Assembly (NCBI GenBank): GCA_036971475.1 | Contig: JBAIZL010000376.1 | Location: forward strand, 10,024,501-10,088,500 | Source of the DNA: Prosapia bicincta | Taxonomy: Eukaryota; Arthropoda; Insecta; Hemiptera; Cercopidae | Reading direction: 5' to 3' | DNA: 64,000 bases | Shown: positions 48,831 through 60,174 of the stretch, piece by piece | Layout of the letters: the number at the start of each line of letters is the position of its first letter | Position numbering within the stretch: the first letter of the stretch is position 1 | The notes under the pieces: model-generated | Seen by the model: the letters and a program-made list of their open reading frames with translations, nothing else | Databases searched by the model: none | Told to the model about the DNA's origin: nothing | Program-made: the position numbers and the translations under genes

Positions 48831-51171
48831 TATGGAAACTAAATCAACTATTTCAAAGATAAATGGTTAATATAACTGTTCCCAATTTGTATTATCTGAT
48901 TAAATATATAAAACATTCCAATTTTTTTAAAATTAAAAATCTGTTTTTAAAGTAAACTTACGAAAAATTTTGAGAAGAAAATAAGCGACTAAACCTAAAA
49001 TGTCAATCGAACACTTTCAGATATAAGATTATTGTCTTTGTCTTTACAATGAAAACATTTATAGGTTATCTTTGCCTGATAAAAAATTTGTTCAATCTGG
49101 GCCAATGAACTGGATCATAAAAAAAACGACCTGTCACCATCCTTCAAGAAAATCTGATATTAGAAGATAGCTTTAAAAATATCCGGAAACCACAACCTAG
49201 AAGCGAAATTCATGCAAAAACGTATCAACGGAAGTCCTGACTTACAACGGGAAGCAGTTCTGTTCAAGCAGACTGTAGGATGTATACGTTCACATGTATG
49301 CGCGCACTCGCACACACTATTTATGTTTGTTAAACCTACATACGTCCCGTTATCTTAACAACTTGCCATTAACAAGGTGATAAAAACTATTCTTTTTGTA
49401 AAAGCATTTTTGCTTTACAACATCGTTATTTTAAACAAATCGAATCGTAAAACAAACTCTTAACATGATGAGTTATTCGTTTTAAGTAAGAATATAACGA
49501 TTCCATAAGACTTTTTGGGGAGATCTTCACGTCAGGAATGATTCTCCCAAATCTCCCAGGTCATGAGAGATGTCTTTAATCTTTCACGAATTCTTTAATT
49601 ACAACCTGTAACGAGTAATGATTTTCTAAATATCAGAGGTGTTTCAAGCCTTTACGGATATGAATTCAAGGAAAACGTTTAGCCATTATACCAATCTGGA
49701 TAAATATTTTAAGATTAACAGTAAAAATGTGCAAAGAAATATTACAAAAGCCACATACACCTTGTAACTGTAGACTGAGAATCAAGTACACCAGTCCCTG
49801 CCAATAATTATACAATACAGAGAAATTAATTTGCACGCAAAATTGATGAAGAAAGTACAAAAAACAATATCATAGAACAAAACTAGCTTTTGTAAAAGAA
49901 CAACTATTAAAAAATCTCAAAAACATTGATAACAGATCTTTGCTTCGACATGTTAAAAGGAATACGTTTTTGAGTTGAACCTCTCATTAACGCAAGTATT
50001 TCTGACGTCATCACAAAGTCCTTTTCTTGTGTTTATAACGTACTCAATTTACGCTATTAAAAACGTATAAAAACGTATGACGTTATGAACTTTATTTTTT
50101 GTATAAACGCAAATATATATTTAAAAAAAAATTTCTGACGCATATGTAGGTATTTACTTAAAGGGACGTCACCTTTTGATATTCGTCACCCGGCAGTTAC
50201 TATTAGACGGTCCGAGTAGTGGCTCAGGGAAGATGAGCGATTGAAACTAATTTCTACGCAAGTGAAAGTATTTTATAACATACAATTAGTTTAATTTTTC
50301 GTATCTGACGTGTTTAGAACATAAAATGGAACACAATTTGAATACTGAGGACTTCCTGGAGAAGTGGTGATATTTGAAGAGGTTAGAAACCGCATAACGC
50401 GTGTATTACGTCACCAGGTCTACTACTAGGGTTACCGAAAATGTTTGGCTTGTTTCCTTCCGGCGTATATCTAGACAAAGACGCAGACTTATCAACTACT
50501 CTATGACCAATGCCTTTAAAGTGACAATATCAATAGACCCTAATAATAATAATAATAACAATAATAATGTAAAAGTCTATTGAAACATAATAACTTCTCT
50601 TTTATTTTCATAATCGTTTCTATAACACCAAAATACCTTTTTACATGTGGTTCTCAGTACTAATGTATATTCTGAAATTTAGCGGATAATATTCCCTCCA
50701 AGAAATCCCATTTTTCATTTGACATTTGTTTTTACCTAAATTTATTTACGAATATCATCTGACATGTCTAACCCATTAAAGGTTATATTTTATATAATTT
50801 TTATAAAGAATTTTTACATTCCATTATAAGTTATAAAAGTCGTACAAAATATGACAGTAGTGCGACTAGCCGACAGATATAAAAACTTGAATGAAAAACG
50901 TAGTTAATAGGTTCATATAATGTTGAAAAATTATTGATAAAGGGTTAACTTTACAAATTTAATTGATTTTCGTTTTACAAATAGCATCACGGATTTAAAG
51001 AAGTTTTTAATGAAATAAAAATAATAAAAAATTCATCATTAGATATCATCATCATCATCATTCTATATTCATTTTACTGCAAGTTTATTGAAACATAAAT
51101 AATACAGTATTTATTATTATTATTGAAAGATTTTGCCCGAAGTTTAATAATCTACAATACAGAGTGTAATA
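48831..51171. other. Unique AT-rich DNA
   Basis: It contains a palindromic CRE, TGACGTCA, at 50003-50010, a short AAT-rich tract at about 50540-50568, and an ATC repeat at about 51043-51060. No exon is supported. Confidence 0.45.
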
Positions 51172-51188
51172 TTAGCAATAATAATAAT

Positions 51189-51249
<61 letters not shown>

Positions 51250-51310
51250 CCAACACACACAAACACAAACTAAAACACGCACACGCACACACGCTCACGC
51301 GCGCGCGCAC
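51172..51310. repeat. Compound (AAT)n-(AT)n-(AC/CG)n microsatellite
   Basis: AAT units (51172-51193) pass into about 25 AT units (to 51244). After a short gap comes an A/C-rich tract ending in ACGCGCGCGCGCAC (51298-51310). The alternating purine-pyrimidine right half has Z-DNA potential. Confidence 0.93.
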
Positions 51311-52724
51311 TAAATGTCGCTCGGAAAATGATTATTATGCGGCCGAAATTGTTTCCTACGACACGGTAAGAGTCAGACCACCTAAAGACATTTCACCTAA
51401 AAGTAGGTTATTTTCGTTAACAAGAATTTTTTAATCACTAAAAGTTTCTATCAGTTAGCAGTAGCGATTGCCCACATGGTTGTATTGGAGTTGTATTAAA
51501 TAAAATAACTCTTATATTTCTAGATTTTCTAACAAACAAAACCTCTATTCGGGAGCGGCTTCCATTTACTCGCTTATTTTGTAAATTTGAGATTTATTTG
51601 ACTCTGCCAATAACGAATGTTAATTGGAAATGTAAAAACTGTTCACCACATGCTCAGCGAATTGCAGCCAGACGACACAACGTAAATGCACGAACATTGC
51701 CGAAGCAACGACACGAACCTAGCCACGCCGAGACGGAGTGTTGTTACCGTCTGTAATTACATTGGTTTCCCGAACTGTAAAAAGCAAATCATTTACCTTA
51801 TTATAACCGCTATTAGTTTTTACTATATAATCTTATCATTGCATCTGTCTAGACATAACTAAGACACGGTGGTGGAATCTAGAGAGCAACAAAACTGCAT
51901 CGCTGTACAACAATGTAGGTTCAAGGAAGCTGTAAGCAAGAGCGGCACGTGCAACAATGTAAAATCCAGTCCAATTATATTTAATGAATGCCGCGTATAA
52001 CTACAACTTTGCCGTCTGTAGGTAAGACGATAGGGTATTGAAATGTCACCGTAAAAAGGACTTAAAACGGGCAAAAACGTCTCTTCATGCAGATCTTACT
52101 GCTGGAAAGGAATGGAAACCTATTAAAGCGCATTAGATTTAAGTTATTTCTTGTAACAAAGGGCACAATCGGGCAGCATCACCTGTGAGTGTTGTAGGAA
52201 TGCCAGCGGATGCAGGATTCCATTCGTTGAGAGGGTGGGTACAAACACCATTGTTCACATATGCAAGGACGTATTTCAATCAAAACACAAGGATCTGACT
52301 GCTACTAACTGCCGCATTCAGGGATAGTATAAATATAATATAATAAATACTAAGGGACTCTTGGTGCAAGTGCATGGATACTGGAAGCGGGTTTAACCAT
52401 GGCTCAGGAGTGAGGTGAGGAATAGGAAGGGATGGATAGAGGAAACGTATGCCTTGTGCGGGCAGGATATCATCCCTCAGGAATGGATACTTTCTATCTA
52501 GGTCATAAGTGAGGTGAGGGATAGAATTGGAGTAAGTAAAAGGCATAATGCTTCTAATACAATGTGAATGGATGAGAAGTGTATCTTCTTCGGACAGGAG
52601 CAACCCAAAAAAAGGTTTACTTGGAGAATATTTTTCCACAAAAAGATTCAAATGTAGAAGTTTAGAATCATTTAACACGACTGAAATCAGTCATCTAGAT
52701 CCTGACACGACTTAAATAACCACA
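51311..52724. other. Unique DNA with an unsupported 132-codon frame
   Basis: The minus-strand frame 52678-52280 is the longest outside arrays, but it has no ATG at its start and no splice context or motif that I recognise. It contains duplicated GTGAGGTGAGG-type words that suggest low-complexity DNA. Confidence 0.4.
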
Positions 52725-53091
52725 GTAAACAAGTATTATTTTTTTTCCAAGTCAATTCCAACCTAAGTCATCAAAGAAACATTTGTTTTTTTTTTTTTTT
52801 TTTTTTTCTTTTCATTTTATACGAATATAAATACGTATATACATTTGTGAGAATAAAAATATAAAGTTTGCAAAACATAAACTGTTTTTTGGTGTTGTAC
52901 TATTATTTTTGTTTGTTAATATTTATAACTTTTCTTTTTTTCGTCGCTTGCAAATTGTTGTAGTTTTTTTTCGCTTTGCTTTCGCATTGTCCGTTTGTGA
53001 AGGAAGGTTCGATACCGTTAATCCAGTTCGTTGTATATTTTTTTCCTTTCATTAATTTCTTATTCCAGAACATTATTTATGATATTATGCG

Positions 53092-53105
53092 GTAACCATG
53101 GCAAC
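53092..53105 (+). promoter_or_regulatory. RFX X-box-like motif inside dispersed element copy 3
   Basis: GTAACCATGGCAAC fits GTHNYYATRRNAAC throughout. Copy 1 keeps the left half (GTAACCATGG) and copy 2 the right half (CATGGCAAC). The ancestral element therefore probably carried the whole motif, about 100 bp before the tRNA-like module. Confidence 0.5.
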
Positions 53106-53189
53106 AATTTATGGTTGTACGATGGAAGTGTCGACGACAACCGGATAGGGGCAAAGGAGACCTCATTGAGGATTTCACATCTACCTAAT

Positions 53190-53260
53190 GGGTAAGTTGG
53201 CCGAGTGCCAAAGGACTAGTCTTTGAACATGACTATACTCAGTTCGAATCAGATCTAAAC
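53190..53260 (+). other. tRNA-like Pol III module inside dispersed element copy 3
   Basis: A-box-like TGGCCGAGTGCC (53198-53209) and B-box-like AGTTCGAATCA (53241-53251). The GGCCGAGTG block is characteristic of Leu/Ser tRNAs. No cloverleaf closes, and there is no acceptor stem pairing or terminator at the expected place, so it is not a tRNA gene. Confidence 0.65.
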
Positions 53261-53403
53261 CCCAAAGTTTTATTATTCAATTAATGAATAAATATTTGAT
53301 AAAATTGTATTAACATCAATTGTCCTCCACTGCAGCTTTAAAAAAAAGTATTTGAACTTGTTGGGATGAATAAAACAGTTTTTTTTCAACGATTGAAAAT
53401 TTG

Positions 53404-53405
<2 letters not shown>

Positions 53406-53474
<69 letters not shown>
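53406..53474. repeat. (TA)n microsatellite
   Basis: About 34 uninterrupted TA units inside the tail of the dispersed element copy. Confidence 0.97.
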
Positions 53475-53478
<4 letters not shown>

Positions 53479-53515
53479 GAGAGTGTGAGCTAATAGAAGG
53501 GATTTAATAACGTAA

Positions 53516-56500
53516 AGTCAACCACTAAAAGTTGAAATTTGGAGGTCTCAAAGGAGATTCGGAAAAGCACGAAGCAGAACAACACCTGAAGTCTTCCTTC
53601 CCCTTGTATTAAGACAAAAATCATAACTACAATGTTAGAAAAGTGTTCAACTGAGACACTCTCCACACTAATACATCACCGACACTAACAGCCTCCGCTC
53701 AGTAGTCTCTTGCATTATACGCTTGTGCGTGTAATGTTTGCGGGTATAAAAAAATATAAGTACAAGATAAACTTGCAAATAAACTAGACTCACATGCTCC
53801 AGGCAACCTGTAGACGAATCTGTGCCGACACTCACCTACAACAAACAAACACAAATTACAACCACTATACACAAGTCACGCTGGAATTTAATAAAACAAG
53901 TGAAAGAAAACCCGCTGCCCTTAATAACGGCAGCGCATTTGTTTGCGCAAACACTGCTGAATTTATATCACGTTTCGCACAATCTCTATTCAAACTTCAC
54001 AAACTGGAACAGAATGTTGATTTGTGGAAAGTTATTTAATATCTATTAAACAAAAGAAAATTTGCCGCCGGAAAGTCTGTGTTAATCAACTTGCAAACGG
54101 AAAAATGTTATCAGAGTAATATCGATGTACGACAGTTTGATGTTTGATGTTTGTCACAAACTGTGCTGATGTATATGTATTACAAAATATATATTTGAAA
54201 TGAAAATTTTTCAATTTACATTTTTAATATTTCAACAGTTTATTGCTTTAATTTATTTTAATAATAAAACTAGAGCCGAAAAACGTTGATAAACAAAGTG
54301 AACGAATGCGATCTGAAAGAGTATTTATTTCCGGGGTAAGAGCTTTCAAATATGGCTAGAAATGAATATAACAATTATTAAAACTAATATTAAACTAACA
54401 ACAAATAATAAAAACTAAGGAACTAAAAGTAAAAGGAACTTAAAACTAAACAACCAAAAAAATGTATTGAGAAACGAAAGAGCAATTATAATTATTTGTG
54501 AGAGAATTATAACTAAAACAACACAAATAAATAAATTAACAAATAACTTGACATAAATAAAAGATTAATAATAGAAAGAAAAATATATTAAAATTTGAGA
54601 AAATATATGAATACTTATAGAATAATGTATGGCGAAATTAGAAGGCGTGCGAAGAGAGAAAGGCTACACCTTTAAACAACCAAGAAAACATATCTGTTAC
54701 AAGCATTAACCAATTTATCGAAATTAAAAGTTATGCTCATATGATTGATTAATATGCTGTCCCTAGAAGAGGACACGTGCACTGGTCATTATAGGATTTT
54801 TCCTAGCAGCAAGCTTAAAACGCTATTCATATTAAAATTATTAGCGTTTTCTTGACAAAAAACTTTTATTTTAAGATTTTTTTCAACCCTTTTACAAGTA
54901 CTACAATTTCCAGTCGTCTCATTCATCAATAACACATCCTTTGTGGTGCCGCAGAAGCTGTACTCCGAAATATTCAAACGAAAAAGTGGAACAGCTCTAT
55001 CTCTTAAGTCTATAGTATTTTTAACTTTTGAGCTGAAAAATCGTGTAAACACTAGGGCCTGAATAGTTTTTAAGTTTCCAAATGTTTATAAAGTATTTAT
55101 TCAACTTGAAAGTTTATTACATGCTCCAAAAGTATTAAAATATCTTATTTTAATTAAGAAGTGTACTAGAAATAGAATTGCAAAAATAATTTGTAGCTAA
55201 ATTGCATAATCTACCCCTTATTTTCTATCAATATTTATTAAATAGGATTTCTGTTATGAAACAGAAAATCTTTTTTCAGTTTTTATACAGAAAAATACAT
55301 TTAGCATATAGTCAATAGTAAATATAATTATCAATGTTTTATTATTATTTTTGATGCTTTATTAATTTTATTGGAGATAAGATTTATAGAATTGAAATTA
55401 ACTAAATAAAATCTAATGTGTTTCTCATGAATAAAGGATTAAGGCTAAAAAAGGTTTTTACAACTAAATGGGGTTGAAATACCAAAACATTTTTATAATC
55501 GCCAATTTTTCACAAACAAAAAAAAATAAAAAAGTTTCTAGATTTATCAGGGTTACAAAAACGATTCTGCTCGAACGACCTATCCGCCCTAATGTTAGCA
55601 TTAGCACTCGGGTTTACCAAGTGCAATCGTGCAATATGGGTAAAGCGTGCTGCACAAACCAGGCCGCATAAAGGATTACAAATACGAAGGGTGCAGAAAT
55701 TGCGGAATGCTGTTATCAACGCTGCTGGAGGATTCCGCTTTATCCTCGGACACACTGCACAGCAGCTGTTAACAGATAAACAATAAGCCTATTACATGCA
55801 GGATTATGAAGTTTAAAGCACCAAATACTATAAGCGTACGCTATGTAAACCGTTCCAGTAATACAAATAGGGATGAAATGTTTAATGAAAACACAAATTA
55901 TTCAAGTTAATTATTTTTGCAATTATAACATGGTCTCGGGTTAATGTTAACGCCGGGTGATTAATAATGACAGGTATGTTACACACCCACACCAGTGACA
56001 AAAAAGACTTTACTACGTTAATAAAAGTAGATAAATAAAAGTTGGGTTAAAAATTGGGAAACCTCATTTAGAGCTGAAAATAACCTTTAAAGACAAAGAC
56101 AGTTTTGCTTTTAAAAAATGTTCACTAAATCACAGGCTCTGTCCTTTTAACTAAATTGTTTTTTCAGACAAACATCATGTCGAGTTTTGTGAAGAAGAAG
56201 AAAACATTAATTGCATCCATGCGTTAATTGTACATTATGTCCTTTATGAAACAGTTGAAAAATTCAATTATAAATTTACGACTCCAAATATTTCAACCGA
56301 TTACAATAACCTCCTCAAGTAACGCTGGTACTGACGTCATCTCGATCAATCTCGACATATACAGCATGCTGTAACGGGTAAAAGTAAGCATAGCGTTCAT
56401 CTTTATTAACCGTAACACTTTAGCAAGGACAGGTCATAAACGAGAAGTCAAAACAATAGAATACAATTTTATAAAGAAATTCAAGGTATTGAAAGCATAC

Positions 56501-56970
56501 CTTTGTCTAAAAAAGGTCTTCGTAGTTCACACGCAGCGAGTAATAGTTACGTATAACTCTTTAAACGATTGAAATGTCTGCAACTGTGTAAAAAAACGCA
56601 GACCTAAATCTAGAATCACATTAACGTTATGAAGGGGAAAATGTTGATACTGACCTCGAACACGCAAGTACAGAAGGCAAATTGTAAAATCGTTTAAACC
56701 AATATTTTCTGGATCGTCTCACTTTCAAAATCGTTAGCCCTCTCCTACAACCCAAATATCATGAGTTTTAGGCTCTCTGGGTCTTAGGAGTCAAACTGAA
56801 TCTGCTGCAGTTTGCATTACTCTAGTGACTCGTGAGACGTTTGAGGCATCTCACAAGTCTGTGTTCGTTGAATACGTGTGGTAAGAGTAACGGTTAGAAA
56901 TCTCATCGCGGGTTTGCTTGAAAACTTCGTTGTGTCTGTTCCTCCAGTGCCCTCGTAGCACGCACGCACA

Positions 56971-57019
<49 letters not shown>

Positions 57020-57310
57020 TGTAATTCTTGAATGGCATTTTCCTGTTTTATATTTATGGTTGAATAACACTTTCATAAAGAAGAATTTGTATATTATTTC
57101 TCTTTACACATTGAAGCTTTTCGCTGATTGGCAGTATCAGCATTATCAAAACTTGCTACCTTATAGTTCTATGACTACATCTGGACTGACTACATATGAG
57201 ACCAGATGTAGTTATAGATCTAAAAGGTTCTTAAACATTGCAACATTAACAAAATGTTATGTAACATCCACGGATAGTCAATAGGCGTTAAGTGTACCAT
57301 TTTAAGATTA
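53516..57310. other. Unique AT-rich DNA with a (CA)n-(TA)n tract
   Basis: A (CA)n run at about 56973-57001 continues as (TA)n to 57019. A CRE, TGACGTCA, lies at 56332-56339. A GC-richer patch at 55560-55790 has overlapping open frames on both strands and a short hairpin (55604-55624, GCACT...AGTGC) but no recognised product. The stretch 54360-54620 is strongly A-rich on the plus strand. Confidence 0.45.
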
Positions 57311-58990
57311 ACGTAATGGATATTTACATTGACGGGTAGTTTATACGAATTACAAGCAAATTATAATAACTAAGAATGTAACATAAAAATATTAATAGCG
57401 TAGATGAATATTTAATATTCGGTTACGAACAAATTTTATTAAAACACATTTAAACTAACATTGTAACAAGATAAATGTAAGTCAACACTGACAGGTAGTT
57501 AATTGACGTAGTCGACTAAATTACATTAATTGTTAATATTTTAATATTAACTCAATGTAAATTAACACTGACAGTCAGTTGTTTAGTAAATTACATTAAC
57601 TATCACTCTAACATGTGAGTAATGTGATGAAATTAACGCGATGAGTAAAATAAATTATTACCAATATTGTAATATGTTAATGTAAGTTAACATTGACGAA
57701 TATTATTTATTCGTTGACGAGTAAATTTAGTTAAATATTATTACGACTTAAATATTGTTAATACTGTATTAAATAAACATGTTAATGTTAATTAGTATTG
57801 GCGGGTGGTTAATAGTCATTGTCGAGTAAATTACAATAGGTAACATTACATGTAACAATAGGTTACATAACACATTAATAACGTCTACATTAATACGTCT
57901 ACATTAATACATTATATGTAACAATAGGTTACATAACACATTAATAACGTCTACATTAATACGTCAACAAATACGTCTACATTAATACATTATATGTAAC
58001 AATAGGTTACATAACACATTAATAACGTCTACATTAATACATTATATGTAACAATAGGTTACATAACACATTAATACGTCTACATTAATACATTATATGT
58101 AACAATAGGTTACATAACACATTAATACGTCTACATTAATACATTATATGTAACAATAGGTTACATAACACATTAATACGTCTACATTAATACATTATAT
58201 GTAACAATAGGTTACATAACACATTAATAACGTCTACATTAATACATTATATGTAACAATAGGTTACATAACACATTAATACGTCTACATTAATACATTA
58301 TATGTAACAATAGGTTACATAACACATTAATACGTCTACATTAATACATTATATGTAACAATAGGTTACATAACACATTAATACGTCTACATTAATACAT
58401 TATATGTAACAATAGGTTACATAACACATTAATACGTCTACATTAATACATTATATGTAACAATAGGTTACATAATACATTAATACGTCTACAAATACGT
58501 CTACATTAATACATTATATATAACAATAGGTTACATAACACATTAATAACGTCTACGAAAATTTAATATTCGTTGACAAATATATTTCATTAAATAGCAA
58601 TATAACGTGTAAATGTTTAATAAATAACATCAGCAGGTATTTAAGAGCCGTTGACGAGTAATTTACATTAATATTGTAAAATTTACTCAATGTAAATTAG
58701 CACTGACAGGTAGTTGTTGAGCAAATTACCATTCTAACATATAATTAATGTGAGGGAATTGACGTGATGAGTAGTTAATGCTCATTGACGAATAAATTAT
58801 ATTCACCCATATTGTAACATGTCAATATTGACGAATATTAATTCTTCGTTAACGAGTAAATTTCATTAAAAAACATGTAAAAGTTAATTAACAATGGCAG
58901 TAGTTAATAGCAGTTGTCATAATAGCACTGACTGTCATTATGAGATCTAAATAACATTGCAACAGAAGTGAATATCCGTTGACTGATAAA
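57311..58990. repeat. Old, diverged tandem or dispersed repeat surrounding the 51-bp array
   Basis: Related phrases recur irregularly every ~80-160 bp on both sides of the 51-bp array: ACATTGACGGGTAGTT (about 57327), ACACTGACAGGTAGTT (about 57487), ACACTGACAGTCAGTT (about 57567), ACATTGACGAATATT (about 57692), and GTTGACGAGTAAAT-type words at about 57716, 57828, 58648 and 58853. It looks like a decayed array in which a younger 51-bp array expanded. Confidence 0.6.
57842..58556. repeat. 51-bp hairpin minisatellite, about 14 copies
   Basis: The period is 51 bp (52 in copies with AATAACG). Each unit holds a perfect hairpin: TATGTAAC, five-base loop AATAG, GTTACATA. Copies are nearly identical, which suggests recent expansion. 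Two partial steps (near 57900 and 58490) repeat the ACGTCTACATTAATACG linker. Confidence 0.95.
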
Positions 58991-60174
58991 GTAGCTACGA
59001 GGCAGCCAACTAGTAACCTAGCAATGATACTCACGGTGATACATGTAACTTGTAATGTCGCTGCGCTTACTTTAGGGGCAAAGCGAAGCGGAAAAAATGC
59101 AAATCGTTCTGCAAATATATCTCTAATATTGTAACAATACGTTAGACATAATAAATGAGCCGCCCGGGACTGGAGCAAATCGTCCGTGTAGAGTACAAGC
59201 CATTACTCGGTGGCGAGACTTCCGGTACATTGGGTAAACCTGAACAGGCGCCCATCATGAGCCAAGAAAGGGATCGCTGCCCTAAATAGCGACCTTATTG
59301 TTTACACAAGCCCTTAACTTAGCGTCTGTGCAGCTGTTTTGCAGCACATACACTCCGAGAACTAGTTTGCCATTGTGAATATAATGCAAAGATGTATAAG
59401 CTAAATGTTTTACAAAAACTACCAACTATTTATTATAGGAATCTGTAGAACAAAATCTTTCCTTTAAGTGTTGACTGTATATGCAAAACTTTTCAGGTAA
59501 ATTCCGTAACAATTTTAAAAAATTACGTTAAAAAATCAGCTTTTGGAAAAATAATCAAAAGAGTTTGGGTAATTAGAGAAATGCAACTGTGTTAGAGATA
59601 CTAGCTCTAGAACTACAGTAAAGTGAAATAAAGAGACGATTTCGTTAATGATAGAATGGTCACAACTGTGAATTTTGGATCAGAAAAAGAAGTCAAACAA
59701 AAGGGAAGTTTGGAGAAAGTATGACATACAGTTAATGATCTGCTGTAGGGCACAGAATTTATAAGTCAATCAACTAAAATGGATTTTCTAAGAAACAATT
59801 TTTCACGAATGCGTGTAACAATAGGGTCTAGTTCTATTGGTCAAAGTTTCTGACGTAAAAAACGTATTCGAATATCATCACACGTGTTATACGTTTTCAT
59901 TCGAATGATGAAATTAGCCTGCGTTTTCAATCGAATGACACGTGATTTTTAGAGATCGCGTGTCAGTGCACCAGAGCATGGTCACGCTCCCCAAGTCGTC
60001 CAGACGAAACAAATTTTACGTCAATATTAGAGATATGATCATTAGATACGATGCACCCCCTAGATAAATCGTTCGTATCACCCTTCATAATATTTTAGTC
60101 TGTAGCTTAAAGGCGATAAGTTAATATCGGCCAGCTAAAAAAAGGGGATATAGAAGAGATTATAGTGTATAAGA
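58991..60174. other. Unique DNA with promoter-like words
   Basis: A GC-richer patch (59030-59240) contains an ATGCAAAT octamer near 59097 and an ETS-type ACTTCCGG at 59218-59225. At 59863-59944, two CACGTG E-boxes (59881-59886, 59939-59944) bracket two 17-bp direct repeats (CGTTTTCATTCGAATGA and a one-mismatch copy, 30 bp apart). No exon could be supported, so any promoter role is a guess. Confidence 0.35.

Larger units (their letters stand above)
52725..53515 (+). mobile_element. ~770-bp dispersed element with internal tRNA-like module, copy 3
   Basis: It is in the opposite orientation to copies 1 and 2. It starts near ACAAGTATTATT, contains CAATTCCAACCTAAGTC, a 22-base poly-T at 52786-52807, GTTAATCC (about 53017-53024), a full RFX-type box (53092-53105), the tRNA-like module (53190-53260), and the tail with TTAACATCAATTGTCC. 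A (TA)n microsatellite (53406-53474) has grown inside the tail. Beyond it, GAGCTAATAGAAGGGATT matches copy 2's flank, so the microsatellite is internal to the element. Confidence 0.78.

Noticed and set aside
52280..52678. 132-codon minus-strand frame
   Set aside because: It has no ATG at its start, no recognisable motif or splice context, and contains repeated low-complexity words.
53190..53260. A functional tRNA gene
   Set aside because: A and B boxes are present, but the arms do not pair and there is no closed acceptor stem. The same segment is found in two other copies of a dispersed element.
55468..55786. Three overlapping frames on both strands and a short hairpin
   Set aside because: No product is recognised. 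The hairpin stem is short and mismatched, so I do not call an exon or an RNA gene.
2808..56339. Three palindromic CREs (2808, 50003, 56332) as a regulatory theme
   Set aside because: An 8-bp motif is expected about once by chance in a window of this size and composition, and none lies near a supported gene start.
58888..59178. 96-codon minus-strand frame
   Set aside because: It starts without ATG and overlaps the decayed repeat at 57.3-59.0 kb. Its hydrophobic composition follows from AT-rich codons.
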